Of a DNA stretch of 5,904 bases, positions 1 through 5,451 are shown piece by piece; the stretch's first letter is position 1, and every line of letters starts with the position of its first letter. The DNA is from JAENVU01 sp964544295 (lineage in GTDB: Bacteria > Actinomycetota > Acidimicrobiia > IMCC26256 > JAENVU01). The stretch lies in NCBI GenBank assembly GCA_964544295.1, contig CAZJBJ010000182.1, positions 1 to 5,904 on the forward strand, given 5' to 3'. The notes beneath the pieces are model-generated. The model was not told where the DNA came from. It saw only the letters and a program-made list of their open reading frames with translations, and did not search any database. A program made the translations under genes and the position numbers.

Positions 1-494
1 GTCCGGTGGTCGTGGATCGGTCGGCGGTGCCCTTCGGGCTGCTCGAGGCCCCGCTCACGACGACCACGAGCGTCGGCGCCAGCGCCGCCGCGGTCGTGGT
101 GTACTGGGATTCGCCGACGGGCCTGGTGGGGGTGACCCGGCGGGTCACGACCGCGCCGCTTCCGGCTCGGGCGTTCGACGAACTCCTCGCTGGGCCGACT
201 GCTGCGGAGGCCGCCGCCGGACTGACCACCGAGCTGGACGAGAACGACGTCGTGCTCGTCAGTGTGCGGCGCGGCCGAGCGTCGGTTCGTCTCGGTGCCG
301 ACCTCGCCCCGACGGACGCGGTGCCGGTGGAAGCGATCGCGCAGATCGTGCTGACCTTGACCGACGCCGAGGGTGTGCGTGAGGTGGTGTTCCTCGTGGG
401 GTCGCGGCGGGTCGAGGTACCCCGAGCCGACGGGTCGTTGACCGGATTGCCGGTCGCGCGCGGTGACTACTCGTCGCTCCTGCGTCCCGCCTGA
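1..494 (+). CDS. GerMN-domain protein, probable lipoprotein (5' end outside window)
   Basis: The frame is open to the left edge (first full codon at 3) and ends with TGA at 492-494. The visible part is about 163 residues. From about residue 28 (counting from the GTG at 6) it reads as a GerMN domain: a VVVYW strand, an R-R-V segment, the LLAGPT motif, a GL turn, a VxLG strand, an AIAQIVLTLT helix, a VREVVFLV strand and a final DGSLTG/RGDYSSLL segment. GerMN domains are extracytoplasmic modules in spore-germination GerM and in actinobacterial lipoproteins; their biochemical role is poorly defined. The VPFGLL segment just before the domain usually follows a short mature N-terminus after a lipobox Cys. 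No signal peptide or lipobox lies in the window, so I infer the true start is upstream and the GTG at 6 is internal. It ends the left-hand gene group; the gap to the next gene is 105 nt. Confidence 0.88.
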   Translation, partial: PVVVDRSAVPFGLLEAPLTTTTSVGASAAAVVVYWDSPTGLVGVTRRVTTAPLPARAFDELLAGPTAAEAAAGLTTELDENDVVLVSVRRGRASVRLGADLAPTDAVPVEAIAQIVLTLTDAEGVREVVFLVGSRRVEVPRADGSLTGLPVARGDYSSLLRPA

Positions 495-587
495 CCACCG
501 ACGCCGAGGCCGCTCGCGGGTTGCGGCGACGAAGGTGCGCCTGAGGAAACAGGTCGGGCTGCCCATGCGGGACCGTCGCCAGGCCCG

Positions 588-599
588 TACTGTGGGTCG
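588..599 (+). promoter_or_regulatory. Candidate leaderless -10 element of the hemolysin III gene
   Basis: The hexamer TACTGT (588-593) fits the actinobacterial -10 pattern TANNNT and is followed by exactly six bases (GGGTCG) before the ATG at 600. Transcription would therefore begin at or within a base of the A of the start codon, giving a leaderless mRNA. This fits the lack of a purine-rich ribosome binding site before the ATG. No recognisable -35 hexamer is visible 16-18 bp upstream. The rest of the 495-599 gap shows only a weak 4-bp CCTG/CAGG hairpin (540-553) and nothing else I can name. Confidence 0.55.
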
Positions 600-1268
600 A
601 TGTCCGTGGCCGAGGCGAGTGTGGAGCCCATCGAACCGCCGGCCAAGCCGCGATTTCGCGGCCGACTGCACCAGTGCACGTTCATCGCCAGTATTCCCGC
701 CGGGCTCATCGTGATCCTGTTGGCCCGCGGCGCGTCGGGCTACGTCGCCGCATCGCTCTACGCCGCGTCGGTCGCCGCGTTGTTCGGGACGTCGGCGCTC
801 TACCACCGGGGGAGGTGGTCGCCGGCGATCCGCCTCCGGATGCAGCAGGCCGACCACGCGATGATCTTCGTCCTCATCGCCGGTTCGTACACCCCGATCA
901 CGTTGCTGGCGCTGCGCCCGGCGTGGGGGATCACCCTGTTGGCCCTGGCGTGGACGATCACCGTCATCGGTGTGACGCTCACGTTCACGAGATGGCATTT
1001 CATGGACCGCAACAGCGGATATCTCTACGTGGCATTCGGCTGGGTGATGGTGGTCGCACTCCCGGTCATCGTCCAGGCGTTGTCGGCCACGCAGTTGGTA
1101 CTCCTCTTCGCCGGTGGCGTCCTCTACACCGTCGGCGCGGTGCTGTTCGGGCTCGAGCGGCCCCGCCTGCGCCCCCACACCTTCGGGTTCCACGAGATGT
1201 GGCACGTCATGACGGTGGCGGCGGCCGGGTGTCATTACGCGCTGATCGTGTCGCTCGTGCACGCCTGA
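600..1268 (+). CDS. Hemolysin III / PAQR-family seven-helix membrane protein
   Basis: This 222-residue integral membrane protein has the usual length for bacterial hemolysin III (HlyIII, YqfA/TrhA-type) proteins. A charged, cytoplasmic N-terminus of about 24 residues precedes seven predicted helices (roughly 25-42, 48-67, 85-104, 108-129, 139-160, 164-183 and 203-220). All superfamily metal-site signatures are present: Ser65 and His69 in the TSALYH motif, Asp85 in the ADH motif, and His198/His202 in the FGFHEMWH motif. In the PAQR/adiponectin-receptor superfamily these residues bind zinc and are linked to hydrolase (CREST) activity. The bacterial members' physiological role is uncertain: haemolysis was reported for Bacillus cereus hlyIII expressed in E. 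coli, and links to membrane-lipid and energy homeostasis have been proposed. The name does not imply a virulence toxin. The ATG at 600 is chosen because it begins the family-like N-terminus and has a -10 hexamer 6 nt upstream. It may be co-transcribed with the next small gene. Confidence 0.93.
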   Translation: MSVAEASVEPIEPPAKPRFRGRLHQCTFIASIPAGLIVILLARGASGYVAASLYAASVAALFGTSALYHRGRWSPAIRLRMQQADHAMIFVLIAGSYTPITLLALRPAWGITLLALAWTITVIGVTLTFTRWHFMDRNSGYLYVAFGWVMVVALPVIVQALSATQLVLLFAGGVLYTVGAVLFGLERPRLRPHTFGFHEMWHVMTVAAAGCHYALIVSLVHA

Positions 1269-1315
1269 GAGTCACGCTGCGTGGTTATTCGACGGCGGGC
1301 GGTTGCGATGACAGA

Positions 1316-1648
1316 ATGGCGCGTCCTGGCGTTCTGGGGGTTCCGACGATGCCACTACTGATCCTGGTTGGGTTTGCCGCTGGCGCGATCGGCGTGGTCT
1401 GGTTCGCGATCGACAGCGCCCGGATTCCGTCGATGATCTGGTACTGGTCGGGATATTCGCGACCGGGGTGGTGGGGCGCGATGGCGCTCTGTCTGCTGGC
1501 CTTCGGCTATCCCGCGGTCATCGCCGCGATCGCCTGGCGTTTCAGTGAGGCGCGCAAGGCACTGCGACTCGAATACCTCGATGTCCGCCAGGAGGGTCGC
1601 GCCGCGCGTGAAGCGCGCATCGGCCGCTCGGGCAGTTCCGTCGCCTGA
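1316..1648 (+). CDS. Small two-helix membrane protein of unknown function
   Basis: I do not recognise this 110-residue protein. Helix 1 (about residues 13-32, PLLILVGFAAGAIGVVWFAI) is followed by a short loop rich in Trp and Tyr, then helix 2 (about 52-74). The C-terminal tail of about 36 residues is strongly charged and Arg-rich (FSEARKALRL, RQEGRAAREAR) and probably forms a cytoplasmic helix. By the positive-inside rule both termini should be cytoplasmic. The start is uncertain. ATG 1316 has only a poor -10 match six bases upstream (TGCGAT, 1304-1309). ATG 1349 would give 99 residues beginning directly at helix 1 and has a Shine-Dalgarno-like GGGGG (1336-1340) eight bases before it. The gene lies 47 nt (or 80 nt) after the hemolysin III stop in the same direction and could be its operon partner. 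It converges on the minus-strand gene. Reality of the ORF rests on the clean hydrophobic pattern and its place in an otherwise empty gap. Confidence 0.68.
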   Translation: MARPGVLGVPTMPLLILVGFAAGAIGVVWFAIDSARIPSMIWYWSGYSRPGWWGAMALCLLAFGYPAVIAAIAWRFSEARKALRLEYLDVRQEGRAAREARIGRSGSSVA

Positions 1649-1654
1649 CGCACG

Positions 1655-1691
1655 CCGGGCACCAGGGCAGTCGCCCGGGCCGTCGCCCCGG
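1655..1691. terminator. Candidate bidirectional terminator hairpins between convergent genes
   Basis: The 43-nt gap between the two convergent stop codons is almost entirely G/C and can fold in several ways: GGGC-AGTC-GCCC (1665-1676), GGGC-CGTC-GCCC (1677-1688), and a longer-loop stem CCGGGC (1655-1660) with GCCCGG (1673-1678). Such stems could stop or protect transcripts from both sides. There is no T-run on either strand, so it is not a classical intrinsic terminator. Actinobacteria often lack U-tracts, so a hairpin-only or Rho-assisted terminator is plausible. Confidence 0.4.
1665..1688. repeat. Two-copy 12-bp tandem repeat (GGGCMGTCGCCC)
   Basis: GGGCAGTCGCCC (1665-1676) is followed at once by GGGCCGTCGCCC (1677-1688); eleven of twelve positions are identical. 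Each unit is an inverted repeat with a 4-bp stem and 4-nt loop, and the junction makes the 8-bp palindrome GCCCGGGC. No third full copy is seen on either side. Confidence 0.7.
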
Positions 1692-2912
1692 TCACCTCGA
1701 CGCGGGCGTTCGTTCGTCCAGACCCCACGGTGACCCGTAGTCGGTCAGCAGATCGAGGAACGGCACGGCGTCGAACGCTTCGGGGCCGAGTACTCCCGCG
1801 CCGGACCAGACGCCCGTCGCCAGCAGCTCCAGTGCGATCACCGGGTTGATCGCGGTCTGCCACACGACTGCTTGGTGGCCGTATTCGGCCATGCACCAGT
1901 CGTTGTCCGCGATGTGGTGCAGGTACACGTCGCGGGGTGCGCCGTCGGGGCCGAGCCCGGTGACCCAGGTCCCGGCGCAGGTGGCCCCGTGCATGCGGTC
2001 GCCGAGTTCGGCCGGGTTCGGCAATGCCGCCGCGACCACGTCGCGCGGCGAGACCTCGACGCCGCGAACGGTGATGGGCGCGGTCCGGTCCAGGCCGGTC
2101 TTGTGCAGCGCCTCGAGCACACTGATGAACTCGTCGCCGAGTCCGTACTTGAACGTGACGCGTCGACAGTCCACCCAGCGCGGGATGAGCAGCACTTCTT
2201 CGTGCTCCACGTTCACGCATTCGACCGGTCCGATGCCACCGGGGAAGACGAAGGTCTCCGGTTCGGAGAACGGGGGAGTGGTGAACCACCCTCGGTCCTG
2301 CTCCCAGATGACCGGCGGGTTGAGGCACTCCTCGATCGTGGTCCAGATGGAGAAGGTCGGCGCGAAGTCGAAGCCGTCGATCACGAGGTTGGCGCCGTCG
2401 CGCACGCCGACCTCGTGGACCTCGGAGAAGAGGTGGTCGGCGGCGTAGCGGGCGAAGACGTCCGAGAGTCCCGGTTCGACTCCGATCCCCACGAGCGCCA
2501 GGAGGCCGGCCCGTTCCCACGCGTCGGCGACGGCGAACTGGTCGTCGCCGAGTTTCACGCCGGTCTCGGACGTCGGATGCTCGGGGTGGGGACTGGACAG
2601 GTGCATCGCCATGTCGAGGTACGTGGTGCCGGCGGCGAAGGCCCCGTCGAAGATCGGGGGGTTCAGGCGCGGATCGCAGGCGTTCACGACGACGTCAGCG
2701 CGCAGTTCGCGAGCGAGGGCGGCCACCGAGTCCGCTTGCGACGCGTCCACGGTGGCGGCGGAGAACCGGGCGTCGTCGTGGTGTGCGATCGCCTGCTCGG
2801 CCCTCGTGCGGTCCACGTCGGCGATGGTCAGGTGCTCGAAGCAGTCCCGGCGCCGGGCGATGGCGACCATGGCCGAGCCGACGCCGCCGGCGCCCACGAT
2901 GAGAATGCGCAT
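1692..2912 (-). CDS. Saccharopine dehydrogenase-like NAD(P)-binding oxidoreductase
   Basis: This is a complete 406-residue protein. The N-terminus is a Rossmann fold with the dinucleotide motif GAGGVG (residues 7-12) and Asp32 at the end of the second strand (TIADVDR), which tends to favour NAD(H) over NADP(H). A VVVNACDP strand-turn (74-81) and a YLDMAMH segment (98-104) follow, as in LYS9 and carboxynorspermidine dehydrogenases. GIGVEPGLSDVFARYA (142-157) matches the family's conserved G-x-x-PG-[LI] helix that begins the substrate domain. The C-terminal part (about 150-390) looks like the saccharopine dehydrogenase C-terminal domain, ending in LLATGVWSGAGVLGPEAFD and a short PFLDLL helix. 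Relatives act reductively or oxidatively on amino-acid or polyamine carboxyalkyl adducts (saccharopine, carboxynorspermidine) or on lysine. The substrate cannot be told here. The ATG at 2912 starts directly at the first Rossmann strand and has TACCCT six bases upstream. It is divergent from the E2-like gene and convergent with the small membrane protein. Confidence 0.87.
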   Translation of the reverse strand: MRILIVGAGGVGSAMVAIARRRDCFEHLTIADVDRTRAEQAIAHHDDARFSAATVDASQADSVAALARELRADVVVNACDPRLNPPIFDGAFAAGTTYLDMAMHLSSPHPEHPTSETGVKLGDDQFAVADAWERAGLLALVGIGVEPGLSDVFARYAADHLFSEVHEVGVRDGANLVIDGFDFAPTFSIWTTIEECLNPPVIWEQDRGWFTTPPFSEPETFVFPGGIGPVECVNVEHEEVLLIPRWVDCRRVTFKYGLGDEFISVLEALHKTGLDRTAPITVRGVEVSPRDVVAAALPNPAELGDRMHGATCAGTWVTGLGPDGAPRDVYLHHIADNDWCMAEYGHQAVVWQTAINPVIALELLATGVWSGAGVLGPEAFDAVPFLDLLTDYGSPWGLDERTPASR

Positions 2913-2924
2913 GGGGTCAGGGTA
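2913..2924 (-). promoter_or_regulatory. Candidate leaderless -10 element of the dehydrogenase-like gene
   Basis: Read on the minus strand, TACCCT (2924 down to 2919) is followed by six bases (GACCCC) and then the ATG at 2912. This is the same TANNNT-N6-ATG layout seen before the hemolysin III and MoxR-type genes. There is no purine-rich ribosome binding site, so a leaderless transcript is the simplest reading. Its -35 zone would fall around 2941-2947, overlapping the opposite promoter. Confidence 0.52.
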
Positions 2925-2943
2925 CCGGGCGGCGACGACGAAC

Positions 2944-2956
2944 TAGCGTGCTCGAC
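2944..2956 (+). promoter_or_regulatory. Candidate -10 element for the E2-like/Ntn-hydrolase operon
   Basis: TAGCGT (2944-2949) fits TANNNT and overlaps the first possible GTG start (2948). If it is the real -10, transcription would begin near 2956-2957. That would exclude the GTG at 2948 and favour the in-frame GTG at 2957, seven bases after the hexamer, as a leaderless start. Its -35 zone (about 2921-2926, the palindrome GGTACC) overlaps the minus-strand -10. The call is weaker than the other three because of the 7-nt spacing and GTG start. Confidence 0.35.
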
Positions 2957-3895
2957 GTGTTCTGGTGGCGACGAGCGGACGGCGATCTGGTCACGGACGG
3001 CACCGACCTGCGCCGCATCATGCCCTACGTCATGCGGAGCCGGTCCGGGGCGACGGTGTACTTCGACCAACGCGTCGACGTGCGCAACGCCGAACGATTC
3101 GTGCGGGCCTTCAACGAGGCGCACCCCGAGAGCCGTACGACGCTGTTCCACGTCGTGATGTGGGCGGCGCGGCAGGGTCTGACCGAGTACCCGGCCCTGA
3201 ACCGGTTCGTGGCGGGTGGCCGTCTGTACCAACGCAAGGGCCTCTGGATCTCCTATTCGGCCAAGCAACGGATGAAGCGCGGCGCGCCGCTCCTGGTGTT
3301 GAAGCGTCGGTTCGAACCGGACGAGTCGTTCCCGGCGATGGTCGCGGCGATGGGGACGCAGTTGCAGGCCGCGAAGTTCGGCGGGGCCAAGAACACCGTC
3401 GACAGCGAGTTGGGCATCATCCTGAAGCTGCCGGGCTTCCTGCGGCGGGTGGTGTTCGGCGCCTACCGAGGCCTGGAGGCACTCGGGATGTTCCCGAACG
3501 CCTTCATCGAGAACGACCCGCTGTACGCGTCGATCTTCCTGACCGATCTGGGTTCGATCGGCCTCGACCCGGCCTACCACCACCTCTACGAGTACGGCAC
3601 CATCGGCATCTTCGGAGCGATCGGGCGGGCCCGCAACGAACTGGTCGGTGATGTGAACACCGGCCGGATGGAGAAGCGGCGGATCGCCGGGATCCGGTGG
3701 AGCTTCGACGAACGCGTGGAGGACGGCCTGTACGCGGGCTACGCGCTCAAGCACGTGAAGAAGCTCATCGAGGATCCGGTGGCGCACGGGATCGTGGCCG
3801 ACGATCCGTTGACCCGGGCGCAACTCGACGGCGCGGAGGTCGACCTCACCGCCTCGGCGGCCGAGCCGCTCCCGGCGCCCGTCGACGAGCGGTGA
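2948..3895 (+). CDS. Stand-alone E2-type acyltransferase-domain protein (catalytic His replaced by Glu)
   Basis: This 315-residue protein resembles the catalytic domain of 2-oxoacid dehydrogenase E2 components and chloramphenicol acetyltransferase. It has no lipoyl domain and no subunit-binding domain. Visible landmarks are the IMPYVMRSRSGATVYFD opening strand (24-40), TTLFHVVMWAA helix (64-74), PALNRFV (82-88), the SIFLTDLGSIGLD strand-turn (195-207) and the final SFDERVEDG motif (252-260). In active E2 and CAT enzymes this motif is HxxxDG, whose His deprotonates the thiol or hydroxyl acceptor. Here Glu255 occupies that place while Asp259-Gly260 remain. From memory, related stand-alone proteins also carry DERxxDG, so this looks like a family trait rather than decay. 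Function is unknown: it may use different chemistry or be non-catalytic. The first GTG is 2948; GTG 2957 (312 residues) is an alternative start. The stop overlaps the next gene's start, so the two are translationally coupled. Confidence 0.85.
   Translation: MLDVFWWRRADGDLVTDGTDLRRIMPYVMRSRSGATVYFDQRVDVRNAERFVRAFNEAHPESRTTLFHVVMWAARQGLTEYPALNRFVAGGRLYQRKGLWISYSAKQRMKRGAPLLVLKRRFEPDESFPAMVAAMGTQLQAAKFGGAKNTVDSELGIILKLPGFLRRVVFGAYRGLEALGMFPNAFIENDPLYASIFLTDLGSIGLDPAYHHLYEYGTIGIFGAIGRARNELVGDVNTGRMEKRRIAGIRWSFDERVEDGLYAGYALKHVKKLIEDPVAHGIVADDPLTRAQLDGAEVDLTASAAEPLPAPVDER
3892..3895 (+). other. GTGA start/stop overlap coupling two genes
   Basis: The GTG start of the Ntn-hydrolase gene (3892-3894) shares bases with the TGA stop of the E2-like gene (3893-3895). 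No good Shine-Dalgarno sequence precedes the GTG, so translation most likely depends on ribosomes ending the upstream gene and restarting. The overlap fixes the start: residues encoded further upstream in this frame are unlike the family and are a shadow of the preceding gene. Confidence 0.8.
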
Positions 3896-5442
3896 TTGCC
3901 GGACACGCGACGCCGTTCCCGCAGGCCGGTCTCGCGACCCCGCACTATCTGGCGTCGGCTGCCGGTGCGGCGGTGTTGGCGCGTGGCGGGAATGCGGTCG
4001 ACGCCATCGTCGGCGCCAACCTCGCACTCGGGGTGGTGGCGCCGTACTACTGCGGATACGGGGGCGATCTGTTCGCGATCGTCTGGGACGGCTCCCTCCA
4101 CGGGTATCTCGGGTCGGGGCGGTCTCCGGCCGCGGCGACCATCGAGGGGGTGCGCGAGTCGTTGGCCGGCACGCCGCTGCTGATCGGCCCGCACTCCGTG
4201 ACCGTGCCGGGGGCGGTGGCCGGGTGGTTCGACCTGCTGGACCGGTGGGGCACGATGAGTTTCGGCGACCTCGCCGCCGACGCGATCCGGTACGCACGCG
4301 AGGGATTCGCGGTGACGCCACTCGGGGCGGCGGCGGCCCAGGGGTTCTCCCGCCTCTACCGGGAGTACCCCGAGTGGCAGGCCGTGTACGGCGGGCTCGA
4401 GGTGGGCGCGACGCTGCGCCAGGAGCCGCTCGCCCGACTCATCGAACTGCTCGCGGCTGACGGCCCCGACGCCTACTACCGCGGCCGGGTCGCCGACGAC
4501 GTCGTCCAGGCCCTGGGTCGCTCCGGCGGGTTCATGGCCGCGGCCGATCTCGCCGGCCATGCCGGCGAGTGGTGTGGCCCCCTGCGCGCGCCGTATCGCG
4601 ACGTCGAGGTCGCGGAGCTGCCGCCGCCCACCCAGGGTGCGACCGTCCTCGAGATCCTGCGCATCCTCGACGGGTTCGACCTGCCGCGGCTGACGCCGGC
4701 CGACCGGACGCATGTCGTGATCGAGGCGGTCAAGCTCGGACTCCGCGATCGCGACGATCACATCTCCGACCCGGCGGCGATGGCTGTCGACCCGACCGCG
4801 CTGTTCGCCGACGACTGGGTGGCGCGCCGACGGGACGCGATCGACATGACCCGCGCGCAGGTGCCCGAACCGGTCCACCCGCAGCGCGGCGGCACGGCCT
4901 ATCTCTGCGCGGCCGACGGCGACGGGCTCCTGGTGAGCCTGATCCAGTCGAACTTCCTCTCCTTCGGGTCGGGAGTCCACGTGCCCGAATGGGGGATCAA
5001 CCTCAACAACCGTGGCTCGTCCTTCGCGCTCGATCCCGATCGGATCAATGCGCTCGCCCCGGGCAAGCGGCCGATGCACACGCTGATCCCGGCGATGGTC
5101 CTGCGCGACGGCACTCCGTCGTTGGTGTTCGGCTCGATGGGCGGCGACGCACAGGCCCAGGTGCACGCCCAGGTGTTGAGTGCGATCATCGACGACGGCG
5201 CCGACCCTCAGGCCGCGATCGACGCACCGCGCTGGCGCGTCGAGCCGTTCGACTGGCGGGTGCGGGTCGAACCGTCCTTCGCCGCCGACGTTCGCACCGA
5301 TCTCGCGGCCCGGGGCCACGACCTGGTCGTGACCACCGACCTCGACTCGGGCATGGGTCACGCCCACGCCGTCCGGGTCGACACCTTGGGGTACGGCGTG
5401 GCGACCGATCCGCGGGCCGAGGGCGGGGCGGTCGGCTTGTAA
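3892..5442 (+). CDS. Gamma-glutamyltransferase-family Ntn hydrolase (YwrD/HpxW-like)
   Basis: This 516-residue proenzyme is expected to cleave itself before Thr335 (RGGTAYLCAADGDG), giving a large subunit of 334 residues and a small one of 182. Family landmarks are ATPHYLASAAGAAVLARGGN (15-34), CGYGGDLFAI (54-63), GSGRSP with Arg77 as counterpart of the substrate-carboxylate arginine, VTVPGAVAGW (103-112), PPPTQGATVLE (245-254), SNFLSFGSG (353-361), NLNNRGSSF (370-378), PGKRPMHTLIPAMV (390-403) and GSMGGDAQ (414-421). The E. coli glutathione hydrolase segment NNQMDDFS, whose Asp433 holds the glutamyl amino group, reads NNRGSSFA here, and the SSM segment reads HTL. These changes are typical of YwrD- and HpxW-type relatives rather than true glutathione enzymes, so the substrate may be another amide. 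There is no signal peptide, so it is probably cytoplasmic. The GTG start is fixed by the overlap with the upstream gene. TAA is at 5440-5442. Confidence 0.93.
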   Translation: MIAGHATPFPQAGLATPHYLASAAGAAVLARGGNAVDAIVGANLALGVVAPYYCGYGGDLFAIVWDGSLHGYLGSGRSPAAATIEGVRESLAGTPLLIGPHSVTVPGAVAGWFDLLDRWGTMSFGDLAADAIRYAREGFAVTPLGAAAAQGFSRLYREYPEWQAVYGGLEVGATLRQEPLARLIELLAADGPDAYYRGRVADDVVQALGRSGGFMAAADLAGHAGEWCGPLRAPYRDVEVAELPPPTQGATVLEILRILDGFDLPRLTPADRTHVVIEAVKLGLRDRDDHISDPAAMAVDPTALFADDWVARRRDAIDMTRAQVPEPVHPQRGGTAYLCAADGDGLLVSLIQSNFLSFGSGVHVPEWGINLNNRGSSFALDPDRINALAPGKRPMHTLIPAMVLRDGTPSLVFGSMGGDAQAQVHAQVLSAIIDDGADPQAAIDAPRWRVEPFDWRVRVEPSFAADVRTDLAARGHDLVVTTDLDSGMGHAHAVRVDTLGYGVATDPRAEGGAVGL

Positions 5443-5451
5443 CCTGCGCCG
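5440..5451 (+). promoter_or_regulatory. Candidate leaderless -10 element of the MoxR-type gene, overlapping a stop codon
   Basis: TAACCT (5440-5445) fits TANNNT, and six bases (GCGCCG) separate it from the ATG at 5452. The first three bases of the hexamer are the TAA stop of the preceding hydrolase gene. No purine-rich ribosome binding site precedes the ATG. The gene could thus have its own leaderless transcript in addition to readthrough from the upstream operon. No -35 is recognisable. Confidence 0.5.

Noticed and set aside
540..553. A CCTG/CAGG hairpin in the gap before the hemolysin III gene as a terminator for the GerMN gene
   Set aside because: The stem is only four base pairs with no T-run, too weak to call.
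674..1315. The upstream part of the open frame that ends at 1648, as an N-terminal extension of the small membrane protein
   Set aside because: It runs out of frame through the hemolysin III gene and is Arg/Gly/His-rich. Only the part after ATG 1316 or 1349 has protein-like hydrophobic structure.
1872..3158. A 428-codon plus-strand open frame opposite the dehydrogenase-like gene
   Set aside because: Its translation is Gly/Val/Asp/Glu/His repetitive and shows no fold signature, while the opposite strand encodes a clear Rossmann-fold protein.
3697..3891. An N-terminal extension of the hydrolase to an earlier ATG
   Set aside because: The extra 65 residues are Arg/Gly-rich and overlap the E2-like C-terminus out of frame. 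The family's N-terminal motif begins just after the GTG at 3892.
2828..4321. A 497-codon open frame on the minus strand
   Set aside because: Arg/Pro-rich shadow antisense to the E2-like gene and the start of the hydrolase gene, with no domain motifs.
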